DNA from: Monocercomonoides exilis
Lineage: Eukaryota > Preaxostyla > Oxymonadida > Polymastigidae
Direction: 5' to 3'
DNA length: 64,000 nt
Assembly (NCBI GenBank): GCA_001643675.2
Contig: LSRY02000003.1
Span: 1,044,001 to 1,108,000, forward strand
The position numbers were made by a program, and so were the translations under genes. The notes under the pieces are model-generated. The model searched no databases and was not told the origin of the DNA. It saw only the letters and a program-made list of their open reading frames with translations. This document shows positions 1-11,955 of this stretch, one piece after another (position 1 is the stretch's first letter; every line of letters begins with the position of its first letter).

Positions 1-535
1 TTTTCAACTTGTGTCTGAATTTCTTTCTGACTGAAAAATCCCATTTTTTCATGATCAAACAATAAAATTTGACTTTTTCGATAGTTATTTGTTGATTAAA
101 CGACAACTTAGAGGGCAAATAATTAAAATAGCAAAATTTAGAAAATAAAACTGTTTATTAACAATGGAAGATGAAACAAAAACACAAAAATTTTTTATCA
201 AACCAAAAATAAAAAAGAAATTGAAGTGTGATGGCAATTGTCAGATCTTTGAATATTTATAGTGTAAGTTCAGACAATTGAGTTATATAAAGTGAAGAAA
301 ATTGAGGCTATGCTATTTATTTTTATTTCATTCTATCTGTTAATATATTTCTGCATCTTTCAATTATCTTCATTTAACGCTGTAAATAGACTATAGTCAG
401 TTCATAACAAAAAAATTGATTTAAAACATGCATATGCAATTGAAAGTTGATGAGTTGAAGCAAAAATTGAAAAAAAGTATTTCTGTTATTTAAAGAAGCA
501 GTAGAAAAAGACGAGTTGTTAACGTCACAGAGCAT
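1..535. other. AT-rich non-coding DNA
   Basis: No reading frame here resembles a protein, and no RNA gene or clear repeat was seen. It leads into the decayed coding debris that follows. Confidence 0.5.
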
Positions 536-1216
536 CATCCTGTTGCTCTTCATTCACTCCTTCCCGTCCTCTTTGTCAGCGCTGTTGTATGTCTCAAAAG
601 AAAGAGACTAGATGCCCTACACATTGCCGAACATGACTCACTCTTATTCAGACATCCACTTCCGCTAGCTTTAAACAGGCCATGCAGATCTTTCAGGAGA
701 AAAAGAAGGCAGAGACGTAGAAGAAAAAGACTGGAACATTACTGTCTGTTGGAGTTGGTGTTATAATTGTTGGGGCAAAAGCTGAAATAATGAAAATGAT
801 ATTGATGATGTGCTTATTGAAAATGTTGCTCCTGAAAGAGCTTTGTCGAATGTTTGAAGAGAATTGTTGAAGAAGAAGAAGCAACTAGAGTGAGAAAAAA
901 AGGTGGATACGATAATTGCTGATTATTTTGTGTTAAGACTGCAGAATTTAATGGAAGCAATTCCTTAGAAAACAATGAAATGGACACAGTACATTGAGAA
1001 TGAAGACACCTTGAAAGAATTGATATAGATTGATAAAACGCAATTGCTGTTGATGAACAGATCGAACACTTTGACTGATTATTTTGTGCATATGTGTTTT
1101 TTGGGCGCTATCTGTGATTGGAGAAAGAATAGGAACATTGCAAGTTGCAGAAAGAACTTCAATCCTATGAAAAGTTGACTGAGAATCAAAAGTGGATTGA
1201 AGCAAAGCTGGAGTAT

Positions 1217-2258
1217 CTAAAGATTCACTCCTAAAAGTTGCATCATTAACTTCCTCCTTATTTGATGCCAGTTCTCTTTCTCTCTCTTAAACTCTTCATC
1301 TTCATCTTCATCTTCCTCTGTATTTCGTCCTCTTCTTTCTCCAGCGCATTTCCGGACACCAGAAAGCGCTGCACATCTGTAAGCTGTATGCCACCTCAAT
1401 CTCTGCCATCTTCGTTAGCAACGCAGCTGTTTGACCCAGCGCCTCAATCTGCTTCTCATTCAGCAGCTTCCACATCTTTCTTCGGCTTGTAGTGAATCTC
1501 TGTAAACTTCTCGTCCTGCAGCCTTAACACTTCTTCTTTTTGCTCAAATCGAAGAAGGCTCTGCTCGGCCTCCTCCTTCTTCCGCTTCTTTGCAAGTTTC
1601 TTCTCTTCCTTCCTCAACTTCTGCTTTTCATGATCAACAATTCTCTTCTGTTCTTCCCTCTGAATCTTCTCAATGGACTTGTTTTCTTTCCCTTCTCTTT
1701 GCAGTCTCCAATTACTTCTGCTTCGCTTCCATTGTTGCATCTCTCTGTTTTTCCTTCTCTTTCTCTCGCTGTTTCTGAATCTCTCTTTTTCACTCAGCCA
1801 TTCGATCTCCTTCGTTCACTCACCCTGCTGCGAGCTGCCACAATCTGTTGTTTTTTGCGTCTTATTCGTCTTTCGAGTCATCTGCTTTTTCTTCATTTGT
1901 TTCTGTTTTGCCTTTTTTGTTCTTTGTGTCATCTTCTTCAATCGGTCTTGTAAACAAAGCATTTTCTCTTACCCCTCCCTCTGACCATTTCTTCCGCTCA
2001 ATCTTATCATTCCTCTTATTCCTTCAGAAGTGCTTGTTCATTGCGATTCCCCAGATCTCCGCAAATGAATACTTCACATTGTCTCTCATGCACTCGTCAT
2101 GTGTCTTCTGCTCTATCGTTTGCAGATTCCGCACATTCTCCTTCATGTCGCGCATCCTGCTGCTCCTCAGTCTCTGGCTGGTGTGCTGCCAGATCCAGCT
2201 CTCTCGCTTCCTTCTCACTCTTGCCAGCACATTCTGGATCTCACACTGCAACAATTAA
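1217..2258 (-). pseudogene. Decayed coiled-coil protein gene
   Basis: Read on the minus strand, this stretch gives highly charged, helix-prone protein in several frames that follow one another: an Arg-rich part at about 2254-2024, a Lys/Glu-rich coiled coil at 1740-1456, and an acidic/basic tail at 1399-1217. Frame changes and stops separate the pieces, and the gaps between them lack obvious introns with GT/AG borders. I read it as a broken coiled-coil gene. I do not recognise the family. It could instead be a real gene with introns I failed to place, but the number of interruptions argues against that. Confidence 0.4.
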
Positions 2259-2394
2259 CGAAGCTGCTTCAACCCCACTTTCTGTCCGATGACAATTGTG
2301 TCCAGCATCCAAAGTCGAGTCGAATCGACGTTTGCAGATGCAGATGAGGGAGAAATTGAAGGTGATTGCAAAGAGATGTGTAAATCATGGATGA

Positions 2395-2823
2395 AAAAGA
2401 TGCAACAACGTTTGAAAAAGTTATAACGGGAGATGAAGATGGAAAAGGCAAAGAAGAAGAGGATGAATTTGATGATGAAGATGCACTGCTGTTTAGAGGG
2501 AAAGCCGTTTGAGGAAGAGTTTGTGTCTTTTATCGTGTCACTTCAGTTCTTGCCTTCAGTTGCTGATGCTACTGTTGTTAAATGAATAACTGATAACGCA
2601 GTTGAGTGCAGTAATAGATAGGTTTTGTTTTGCTATTTATGAATTTGCTTCGCTCAATGGAATAGACTTTTCGCAAGTCGACAACAAACTGAAAAGAGGT
2701 CGGCTCACAATATATTGTGCACATTGTGAATGTGATGCAGATAATATTGATGGAGAAAGTGTTTACGTTGAAGAAATAGCAGAAGGATGTGATGGTTGGT
2801 TTATTGAGGGAGAAGTGGTTTGA
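2395..2823 (+). pseudogene. Possible degenerate plus-strand coding fragments
   Basis: Two short open stretches on the plus strand look protein-like: an acidic one from about 2395 and a 73-codon one from 2602 that is rich in acidic residues and has a Cys-x-x-Cys-like patch (CAHCECD). Stops and frame changes lie between them. No start, intron or family could be identified. They may be remnants of one gene broken in the same way as the minus-strand coiled-coil remnant next door. Confidence 0.25.
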
Positions 2824-2866
2824 AGGTGAAGCTAAAGAAATAAATTAAAAATTTTTGCTGGAAATG

Positions 2867-2899
2867 TTTCTGTTGTTGTTGTTGTTGTTGTTGTTGTTG
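2867..2899. repeat. GTT trinucleotide microsatellite
   Basis: An uninterrupted run of about ten GTT (TGT) units lies inside the degenerate region. Confidence 0.85.
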
Positions 2900-3166
2900 A
2901 AGCAATTGGATGTTTTGCAGGTTGTTTTGAACCTGAAAAAGCACTTCCTGTCACTGCAGCTGCGATTTGGACCAAAAATTATAGCAAAATTAGATGATGT
3001 TCTGGGATGTGATTGATGTGATTGATGTGACAGAAGAAGATGAAGAAGAAGAAGTTGGATTGGAAAGAGAAAAAGAGGAGATGTTGGAAAGAAACGAAGG
3101 AGAGGAGTTCATTAGAGGTGGAAGTGGAGGAAGAGAAGAAACAGAGGAAAGAACAAAAAAACAAAA

Positions 3167-3660
3167 TAAATGATCACCTTACAGATTGCTTATCTTTTTT
3201 TTTCATAATGTTTTCAATGTTAATTCAGCTCTCTTTATCAAAATTGTGTGTTATTTCTTTCTCTTTTTTCCTGAATTACAATTGAATTCAAAACATCTCA
3301 GAATTTATGCTTCTTCATTTTATTCCAATTTGTGTGAGATGTTTGCGTGTTGCAATTGAATTATGATGTGTAAATTATCGCAAATAATGTTAAATCCTTA
3401 TCTTCAGTTTTGACAATTCAGTCAAACTTCATTACTTATCCATCTTATTTGACAATAAAATCAATTATTCCTACCAAACCTTAAGTGCATGTTCTCCCTT
3501 TTTTGACATCAAATTTGATGTTTGTTCACAAAACAAAAAATATGTGATTTTTATGGAATGCAATCAAAAACTGTTTTTTATTTATATCATTAATAACATT
3601 AACATTTGAAAGGAGATGAAATGTTTTGCAGAATGAGGTCTTGGACTGATTATAATATGT
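3167..3660. other. Non-coding AT-rich DNA
   Basis: No supportable gene, RNA or repeat was seen between the degenerate coding debris and the first transposon-related sequence. Confidence 0.5.
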
Positions 3661-3789
3661 GTCAGACAGATAAACACTCAATTTCTTAAAAGAACAAAAA
3701 AATATTTCAAGTGATAAATGTCATTTTTAACAAAATTGCAATGAAAGTCAATATCTGAATAAAAAGAAATGTTTTCGAAAAAATCATAT

Positions 3790-4013
3790 TTATTCGACAG
3801 ATAGATCTTTTCGAACGATTGATCTATGTAGTTCGACTGATCTCGACAAAGATCTGTCGATAACCCATTGAAATTATTAAATATCAATAAATTAAATATT
3901 TGTTTGTTGTTATCTTATAAAAAAAAAATAAATTAAAAAATAAAAAATAATTGAATAAAAATGGAAAAACTTAATCTTGATTTGTTGTTTTTCCGGTTAT
4001 CAAAAAAAAAAAA

Positions 4014-4046
<33 letters not shown>

Positions 4047-4127
4047 AAAAAATAAATTAGCTGACTGTTTTGTCGGTCGACTTGTCGAGCCATGAAGAAA
4101 ATGTCGGTCTGTCGCAAAGGCCTAGTT
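3790..4127 (+). mobile_element. hAT-related non-autonomous remnant (right end)
   Basis: The segment ends in TGTCGCAAAGGCCTA, which closely matches the right terminus of the hAT element at 11956-11970 (TGTCGCAAAGGATTA). It also has GTCGGTCGACTTGTCGA-type subterminal sequence (about 4072-4090). Near 3794-3866 it has CGACAGAT...CTTTTCGA and CTGATCTCGACAAAGATCTGTCGAT motifs that reappear in the hAT 5' region near 5985-6050. No matching left terminus was found, so the left limit is only the first shared motif and the copy is probably truncated. Confidence 0.55.
4008..4056. repeat. A/T-rich simple repeat, (AATAA)n-like
   Basis: Run of A-tracts separated by single T residues with a period of about 5-6 bases. 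Confidence 0.7.
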
Positions 4128-4189
4128 TAACACTTCGTTTTTTTGTTATTTTTTTTACTTCACTAAATTTCAACAAATTGGGAAAATTT

Positions 4190-4455
4190 TTTCACTTCAG
4201 GTATTTTCATTGAAAAAACATGCACTTTTCATTGACTTTCAGAGAACAAAAAACACAATAAAAATTTGTTCATTTTTTGGTATTCGTGAAATGTCAAGAA
4301 ACTTTATGTTTTTTTTTCAACGATGCCTGTTTTCTGAAATGAAAATCAAATTTTTTTTGAAATCTGAGAAAGTGAAATAAAGCTATGAGTGAAGCAATTT
4401 TTTAATGCCTTGTGCAAAAAAAGCTTGAAAGCCCGTATATTCCTCCAAATGGAAG
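4190..4455. repeat. Dispersed MITE-like repeat, copy 1 (degraded ends)
   Basis: This is a diverged direct copy of the 32444-32712 element. Shared landmarks in the same order include TTTTCATTGAAAAA, GCACTTTTCATTGACTTT, TTTCAACGAT.CCTGTTT, ATGAAAATCAAATTT, ATCTGAGAAAG and AAAGCTTGAAAG.CCGTAT. The terminal inverted repeat that is clear in the other copy is eroded here (about TTGGGAAAA on the left, ATTCCTCCAAA on the right). Confidence 0.7.
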
Positions 4456-4672
4456 ATTTTGTAATGATTATTGAGTTGCTTTGTTTTAAAATGTTCAAAA
4501 ATAGTTGAAAAAAGGATTGAAATGATCAACACAAAATTATTGAAATTGAACAATATGATTTGAAGCAATGGAAGTGAAAAAACGCAAAAACAAGTGTTTT
4601 TGAATTATAATCACGATAATAAAAATATAAAGATTTTCTTCCTTTTGCATATCTTTATTTATTGATAATTAA

Positions 4673-4674
4673 TA
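4673..4674. other. TA target-site duplication, left side of the mariner-like element
   Basis: TA directly precedes the terminal TGGGTGA. The partner TA follows TCACCCA at 13065-13066. Confidence 0.8.
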
Positions 4675-4801
4675 TGGGTGATTTTTTTTGATACAGTTTG
4701 TCCCAAAAAAAAGTTGATCTGTCCTTTTTTAATGTTGAGCATCCCGCAATGAATTAAAAATTAATTTCCCACATTCGCCTTTCGTCATAATTAACATTTT
4801 A
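4675..4801 (+). repeat. Left terminal inverted repeat of the mariner-like element
   Basis: It begins TGGGTGA and runs to about TTAACATTTT. It matches the reverse complement of 12940-13064 with only a few substitutions and short A/T-run length changes. Shared landmarks include GTTGATCTGTCC, AATGTTGAGCATCCCGCAAT and ATTTCCCACATTCGCC. Confidence 0.93.
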
Positions 4802-5463
4802 TTTGCAAGGCGTTTAACTCTGTTTCAATAATAAAAGCAAGATTTATTGAACGTTTAAGTATTTTTCTTTGGATATATCAAGGGATGTTTGATTGCAATA
4901 CATTATTTATTCAGCTTTATCATTTTTGTTGTTTGTTAAGTTTTATTGTGAATCCATAACAGACTCACTTCTTTTCGAGTTATATTTTTATTCATAGGAA
5001 AGATAACTTTTATAAAATAATATGTCAATTCAGATATACTTTTTTTTTTATATTTTTTTCAAATATCAAATCAAGCGGATGGAATTTTCATGAAAAAAGG
5101 AAAACTGTGCAATCATTCTTATAACTGAATGCTAATTTGAATCTTTGTTTTTTAAAACAATTTTCAATACTGTCAATAATTCTCTTTTGAATCAACTGTT
5201 CATATTTTTTATTCTTTTTGATTAATTGTTTTTTATGACAATATTATATATGAATGTTTATGAATTTTTTTCTTCCTTTTGTTATATTTTGAGATTATAA
5301 AAAACCAACAAGCCAATTTACTTTGTTATTAATAAAGATCGTTGATTAAAATATAAGAAATAAAAACCAAATGATATGAGATAAAAAAATGATAAATATA
5401 AATCAAATTGAATCATTCTTTCGGTTATAAATGAAGTATGAATAAATAAGTGTAACGAAAAGG
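4802..5463. other. Non-coding 3' part of the mariner-like element
   Basis: AT-rich DNA between the left inverted repeat and the transposase stop codon. No gene was seen. Confidence 0.6.
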
Positions 5464-5771
5464 TTAAAGGTCTTTCTTTTCCAAAACCGGTGGCCATATT
5501 TCATTCTCAACATTTGCAATTGTTCTTCGCACTTCTCTTGCTGGTAAATCTTTGAAGGTCTCGATAAGCACGGAAATAAAATGATTTTCTCCTTTCAAGA
5601 TGAAAGAGCTTTCTTCTGTTCTTTTTTTCCAAAAACCAAAAACGTTTTCTATTGGATTTAGTATTGGTGAATAAGCTGCATTGTATAGCACATGATGACC
5701 GGCTTCCATAATTATTGCGTCTGAATCGAGATGATGTATTGAAGCGTTGTCCATCAGAATCACCGATGATC
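5464..5771 (-). pseudogene. Mariner-like transposase, C-terminal part (DDE catalytic residues 2 and 3)
   Basis: This is the downstream part of the transposase whose first 313 or so codons lie at 11971-12911. It carries the second catalytic Asp (VILMDNASIHH) and the Glu of NPIENVFGFW, with 33 residues between them, as in DDE transposases of the Tc1/mariner group. It ends at the TAA/TGA-side boundary 5464 after a Lys-rich tail. The open frame continues a few codons into the hAT terminal repeat (up to 5826), but those codons belong to the hAT element. With the insertion and one copy of GATGATC removed, the two coding halves join in frame. Confidence 0.88.
5765..5771. other. Target-site duplication of the hAT insertion, left copy
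   Basis: GATGATC directly precedes the hAT terminus TAAGCCTTTGCG. The second copy is at 11971-11977, just after the right terminus. hAT elements usually duplicate 8 bp; 7 bp match perfectly here. Confidence 0.85.
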
Positions 5772-6246
5772 TAAGCCTTTGCGACATACAGACTCTGTCA
5801 AATTGATTCGACAATTTGACCGACAATGAATTTCAAAACTCTTTTAAGAATCATTTATTTGGATAATTTGAAAAATTGGATAACATTTTATTTCAAATAT
5901 TTTTTAGCTCTATTTTATTTTATGAATAACAAAAATGAATAATAAAACCTGAAAATGCTAAAATATTTTTTTTGACGAATCGACAGATCTTTTCGACTTG
6001 ATCATGTCTAGATCAGTCTGTCTGTTGAGATCAGTCGGTTTGTCGAGATTATATGAAAAAATGAGTGAAATGACTAAAAATGACTTTATCAAAGAATTGC
6101 CGATTGAATTACAAAAATGCGTGTCAGCGAAAAATATTGTTTGGCAATCTCATTTTATCCCAGCATGTATAATTATTTATTTTTTAAATATGATTCATCC
6201 TTGCAGCTTGAAGCGTTTGAAAGAAAAGTTGAGGAATTAAAGAACA

Positions 6247-9044
6247 ATGAATGCACTTTCGTGGAATTTATTAGAACAAAATCATCCAATGGCGGAAATT
6301 GTATGTTTCTTATTAAATATCACTCAGATTAATTTGCATTTTTCTGCTTTAAAACAAGTCTTCAAACACCCAAACAATACTGGAGAAGAAATTGGAAAGA
6401 TTCATTTTGAAACATGTAATGGAAAGCTTTGGCTTTCATATACTCCTGTCAAGACAGATGGATCTCTTAAAAAAGATGGACATATTTATTTCTTGTGCCC
6501 AAACAGCAAACAAGGAATCAATTGTGCCATCTCCGGGCGAAAAGGATGCGATAAAGTTGTGAATCATCGATGCGCATTGACAACTGCATCAACAATTTTA
6601 CCATATTTCAAGTTTCATCCAATTTCAAGATTGTCTGAAGCGTCAGCAAAGAAAATTGTTCCAACTCATTTTCAATTTGATTCGTTGGTTGAGCAATATT
6701 TTCATTTAATTGGTCATTGCAACATTGCTTTTCTTTCTGCTTACTCCAATGAATTTAATAAATTTATATCTTCATTAATTATTGTATCTCAACATAATCC
6801 ATCTCTTTCACCTACAACCATATTTCCAACTCTCACATATAGAAAGCTGACAGCACTTATTCAAGAAGAAGGAAAGAAAAGAATTTCTGAACGAAATGCA
6901 AAAATATTCAATTCAATGGTTGCCGTAATGATGGACGGAGGGATAGTTGCTGGAAAAAAATACACTGTCATCACAATTGTTCCGTTGCAGACAAAGGCAT
7001 CTCCATTTTTCTGGAAAATTGAAAAGGCATGTTTCACAACCACTGATTATTTCAATCTGGCTAGTGATATTATTGGAGAAGTTTCGAATTTGAAAGGAGA
7101 AGTGCGCTGTTTTTGCACGGACGGCTTGCTTCCACAAAAACTCGCAATTCAAAGCTTTGCAGATCATTCGAAGTTGTGCTCAGACGAAGAAACACCGAAG
7201 AAAATTTCACCCATATTTGTTTACTGTTGTTACCACTTAATCAATCTAATTGTCATACGCCTTTTTAAGGATAATTCATTTTTCGTTCAATTAAAGGAAG
7301 AAATTACATCATTTTCAAAGTTAACAAGAAAATCATCAATAAAGAACCCGTTTTTACCGAAATGCCCTTCTTTCATAGAAACGAGGTGGCTTTGTCTTTT
7401 CGAAATATGTTGTTTTATAACAAAAAATCTTCACAATGCGTCATTTACAGATTTTTTATCCAAAGAAAAAATTGATGATGTGATCCGATGTGAATTATTA
7501 CTTGCACCTCTGAAACAACTGCAGTTATTATTTGAAAACGATGAAACAAAACTTGGCGATGTGTTTCCCAATGTTCTGAAATCCATTGCACAATACATGT
7601 GGTTGCAAGATCTTGAGGAATTTTCTTCCCCCGATTGGCAATATGGAGTTTGCTTTATTGTAATCCAACTGTTCAATTCATTTTTAGGGAAAGAACGAGG
7701 AGATCAAATCGCTTTGGCTCATTCCTTAACTCCAATTGGTATGCTTGAATATAGAAACGGTTTGCTTTCAGAGTCTTATTCAACAGAACTTATGACATTG
7801 AAAGAAAAATACAGGCTGTTCAAATGTTCATCTGCATTTTCAAAGGATTCAGATCAAACTCAAATTCAAAGGATGCGTTGCAACACATCTATTCAATCCA
7901 CAAAAGATTTTATGCCAAGTGACTCTGTCTTTCTTTGTCCTTCTAAAGAAATTCCAAATACTGTGTTCACAAAGAATCAATAGAAAAAGTTACGAACATT
8001 TTCTCATGTAATGGAAGATAAGAACAGCGAAAATGGATTTTTTACAGACAAACAATATGCGCTTTCATTTTTTTCAAAGAGTGAAAAAACTAAATTTCCA
8101 ACAAATTTTCCTCATCCAATATTCTCTTCTCCGTTATCGGTTGAGACTTTTTATTCTGCTCTCCAATTTATAAGCCCAGAAAAAGATAAAATAGCAGACG
8201 CAATTACTGAAACACAAGTTCAACTTCAGCCGCTTCCAAAAGATTTGCACTCCATATCATCGACTTCACCAATCTATACACCAAACAACAGATTGCCACA
8301 TTTATTAACTCTTTTGACAGAAAATTCACTGATTGAAAAAGAAGCAATTTCAAATGAAGATGAAAACCTTGATGAAATTGATTTCGACGAAGCAGGCATT
8401 ATTCAAGCAGAAAATAATGCAGCTGATGATGAATTCGAGGTTCATTCTCCTTTATGTGTTAGAAGTGAGTAAGAGTCATCATTTTACGAAACAAGAAAAA
8501 ACCATTCACTCCTTGAAGATCATGACATGCAATCAACTTCAACAAAAAAAGATGAAGACAAAAGCTCAGATAATGTTGAAAACACTTCAGAAGATGACAA
8601 AGACGTTGAAGAACTTGGCGCAAATGAATTTTCAGTCATTGATTGCACAATGTCAGCAGAACAAATCAAGAAATCTCTATTCAAAATCCAACAAACAATC
8701 AGTATGGATTGGTTTCTCAGATTAAAGTCAGCATTCAATGATTATCTTCTAAAAAGTAATGTCTGAAAGCTTCTTGCTATATTGAGAGCCTCAAAGCATT
8801 CTTTTCTTCAATTTTTCTGGACGACTCTCTGCACATGGAACATTATAATTCTCAAGTTTTCTATTATGAAATCAGCAAGCAAGGAATTATTCCAACAATT
8901 TTTGCCAATATTTGTTATTCTTTAACAATGTTTCCCTGTAGCGAAGCATCTTGTGAGAGAATTTTCTCTCGCTTAAGACGAATTATTGGAGACAGAAGGT
9001 ACTCGCTTTCACCAGAAACACTTAACGCATTGCTTCTTTTATAA
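6247..9044 (+). pseudogene. hAT transposase, decayed
   Basis: The main open part (6247-7983, 578 codons) has a Cys/His-bearing N-terminal region, an RNase H-like core with an Asp in VAVMMDGG, the hAT-typical CCYHLINLIV segment, and FIETRWLCLFE. The same frame continues after a TAG at 7981 (8011-8472) and after a TAA at 8470 (8527-8763). A one-base frame change near 8750-8765 then leads into the hAT C-terminal dimerisation motif (CSEASCERIFSRLRRI) at 8930-9044. Upstream of 6247, protein-like sequence in another frame (about 6117-6330, SLQLEAFERKVEELKNN) suggests the N-terminus is also frame-shifted or that an intron is present. The transposase is therefore very likely inactive. A split gene with several introns is the alternative, but no good splice borders fit all the breaks. 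Confidence 0.82.
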
Positions 9045-9984
9045 AGAATCTTTTTGAAGATAAAAGATTTGAGAGCGAAAGCAATCCTTTCACTTTTCAG
9101 TGATGAGTTCGGAGAAATGTGTGAAACCTGATAATAATGCCTTCAAAATATTGCAGTTTTTTGAACAATGTTTGGATTTTTTTCCTTTTTAATTGTTTTT
9201 ATATTGACTTTTTTTATTTGACATCAATTTAAGCATAAAGCAATAAAGAAGAAGACAAATGAGTTACAAAAACAAGGCATGCTTTATTTTTTTATTGAAT
9301 CATCTGAAGACTGTGAATGAATGCTTGAAAATATATTTATTTATTAAAATAAAATAATAATCTTAGCTTTCACTTGCTATTCATCCAAATCGATGCGTTC
9401 AACAATGTTCGTTGAACTTTCGTTTCGAATTTGAACATTTTTCGTTCTACTAAATGACAAGTGATTTTTAAAACTGACAATAATTGCTGTGAGCCATGTA
9501 TTTTCTGAGATATTGTATTTTTTCATATCACCAAATCAAACGAACGTTTATTTGCAACAAAGAACACTTTTATTCATTCAGTTTTGTTATTTTTGTGTAT
9601 TTATCTTCGCAATATGTTTCAATTGTTTATTGACGTATATATATATGTGCAATTATTGTTTTCAATGTGTGAGAACAATTGAATAAAAATTAATGTCAGA
9701 AAGCAAAATTAAAAAAAATTAGAACTTCTCCAAGTTCAAAAGAAAGATTGGAAAACATGTCTCTAACTCGATAATTTCACCAAAAAAGAAAATCCACCAG
9801 GACATGTCATGTTAATATTAAAGGTGTGCTGTTATTGATACAAATTAATAATAAATAACAATAAAAATAAATTAATAAAGAAAATATTGTAAATCTTCTT
9901 GATAACTGTTGAAAATGACATAACTTTTTTGACGTTGTTCATTATTTTGAAATATCAGTTCCCTCTGTTATCTCGCAACCATCT

Positions 9985-10985
9985 CAAGAAACGGCTCATC
10001 AGTTACAATCTTCTTTGGTTTTTCTCCGAATCGTATCTCCAGCAACCTGTTTCACACCACCAAACGGGATTTCCAGCTCCACACACTCCTGCAGCATCAT
10101 CCCCATCGAAAACACAACCAACTTCTTTGTTTAATGCTTCTTCATCCCCTCCAGCAGCTCCAGCGTCCTCCGCCGCAAACTCTTAATTGATTGTCTGTTC
10201 CCTCAAATGCTGATGAAGGCAACTGTATGTTTCTCCATTCTTGTTGAACGCTGAGCAATCAGAGGAAGATGTGACAATGGCGGAGGTGGATGATGCAGAT
10301 GAGGAATCTGAGTCTGATGAGAAGTCCGAGTGGAGCGCAATGCAGATCACCCTGTGCTCTGACAGCAGCACGATGTGCGGGCTCAGGTTTCGCAAAGAGG
10401 GAAGTTCGTCTTCCTCAGCTTCAAGCGAGTGCAATGCTCCATTCGCCACCCAGAACAGGATCTGCGCACCTGTCGCCATCCTCTCCTCCACAGTCACGAT
10501 CGCCATCTCCTTCGTCTTGTTCCGCCCATGCAGCAGCATGAACAGCGAATCCCTCAGATCCACAATCAGCTTCTCATGAGGCGAAGAACATGCCATTGCA
10601 TCCACCAAGTTTGACATCGATGAGGTAGTAGGACACAGATCCTCTCCACGAACAAAAGTTGAATCTGAATCAGTTGAACATGTTGAAGAAATTGATGGTG
10701 ATGGTGTTCTCTTTCTTGTTTCATCATCATCTTCTTCCTTTTCCAATACCCATTCTGGGATCTAATCCGAGTTATTCCCCAAAATATCTTCTGTTGAGAA
10801 AATTTCGCTCAACAGATGTTCTGATGTCTCTGAATATTTAACATTTTTCTCACATATTCTCTACGATCCATTCATTATTTTTCTCTTCCACTTTGTCCTC
10901 CTTTCTCTTTTGAAACTTTTCCAGCATCATCTCCATCGCTACCACACAATCGGCTTTGGACGCCACTCTTTTGATCAAAAACTTA
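9985..10985 (-). pseudogene. Pseudokinase-domain gene fragment carried inside the hAT element
   Basis: Read on the minus strand, the segment gives KRVASKADCVVAMEMMLEKF near 10975-10915, a Ser/Glu-rich linker, then a 187-codon open frame (10746-10183) containing RDSLFMLLHGRN and NLSPHIVLLSEHRVIC. A frame change then gives VFSMGMMLQECVELEIPFGG at about 10130-10060. These correspond in order to the degenerate kinase domain at the C-terminus of the beta-helix protein at 50480-58194, including its alpha-F-like segment (VAFTLGLILHEMTTGEVPLSE). The family is common in Monocercomonoides-type genomes, from memory. Frame breaks at about 10740-10850 and 10150 mark it as a pseudogene. A possible splice acceptor (AGGGTCAG) precedes the first segment. 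Confidence 0.6.
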
Positions 10986-11955
10986 TATATTGTCTGACCC
11001 TAAAATCTTTAAAAAAGCCTTCTTTCAACTAACAGTTAACAAATAAAAAATTTGAAGCACATACGACATAATCAATGCAATATTTTTTTTTACACTTTCC
11101 CAAATCAACATATATATCTTCTTGTTTAAATTTTTCATGAACAAACTTGATCGAAATTTCTGTCGTTTACAAAGAACGAGAAATTTACAACCAATTGACT
11201 TTTCAAACCATTTTATTAATATTTCTTATTCTGGAATATCAGAAATTTGAAAAAGGAGTCAGCAACTGAAAGCTACACTGATTTTTTGAAAAATATTTCT
11301 ATTGTTTGTAAAAAAATATTATAACAAGAATTAAGTTAGACTAAATCCTTGTAATGATAAAAAATAAGTTAATAATATACAATTATATTTGGAAATGAAG
11401 CAATTATTATAAGAAAATCATTAAACAAAACTTAATTCAATCAAATTTTATCAAGATAAACTTTCAGATAAACATATTTGTAAATTTGAAGATCAAAAAA
11501 CACTATTCAACCAATTTCTCAGATAAATTTGAAAAAATTACTTTATTTATCTTGTGATAAAACAATTGTGCAGAACAATATAGAAAAAATTATAAGTATA
11601 TCTTATTTGAATAATTAAACGAAAATAGAAAGACAAAGACGATTTATGATCAAGATTGCAGATTAACAAAGAACACACAGTTTATCCACTGATTAACAGA
11701 GTGCAAACCAAGCCTGATGGAGTTATTTCAGGAAAAGCATTTTGATCTATCCCTTTATTTAATTAGACATCAGAACAATCAAAACAATGGAGAAAATAAT
11801 GCAGGAATATATATTAAAATAAAAAAAAATGAATAATTGACAATTATTTATTTCTAAAAAAAGTTTATTATCAAAAAACAATCTATTCTTATTTATTAGA
11901 AGTTTGTCGACATTCCTATGCAAATTCGACCGACTCAATTCACAAAAAATTTAAT
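10986..11955. other. Non-coding interior of the hAT element
   Basis: AT-rich with no supportable coding sequence. It ends in CGACCGACT-type subterminal motifs (11927-11938) before the right terminus. Confidence 0.55.

Noticed and set aside
2867-2899. CRISPR-like or tandem gene repeat
   Set aside because: It is a plain GTT microsatellite.
5464-5826. An independent 120-codon transposase gene starting at 5826
   Set aside because: Its first 18 codons are hAT terminal sequence; the rest is the C-terminal part of the interrupted mariner transposase.
6247-8472. Alternative genetic code (TAA/TAG read as Gln) inferred from the hAT transposase
   Set aside because: Clear genes here end with TAA (SKP1-neighbouring Fes1 gene; 18376 gene) or TAG (15285 and 24004 genes) exactly where the proteins should end, and the transposase also has a frameshift.
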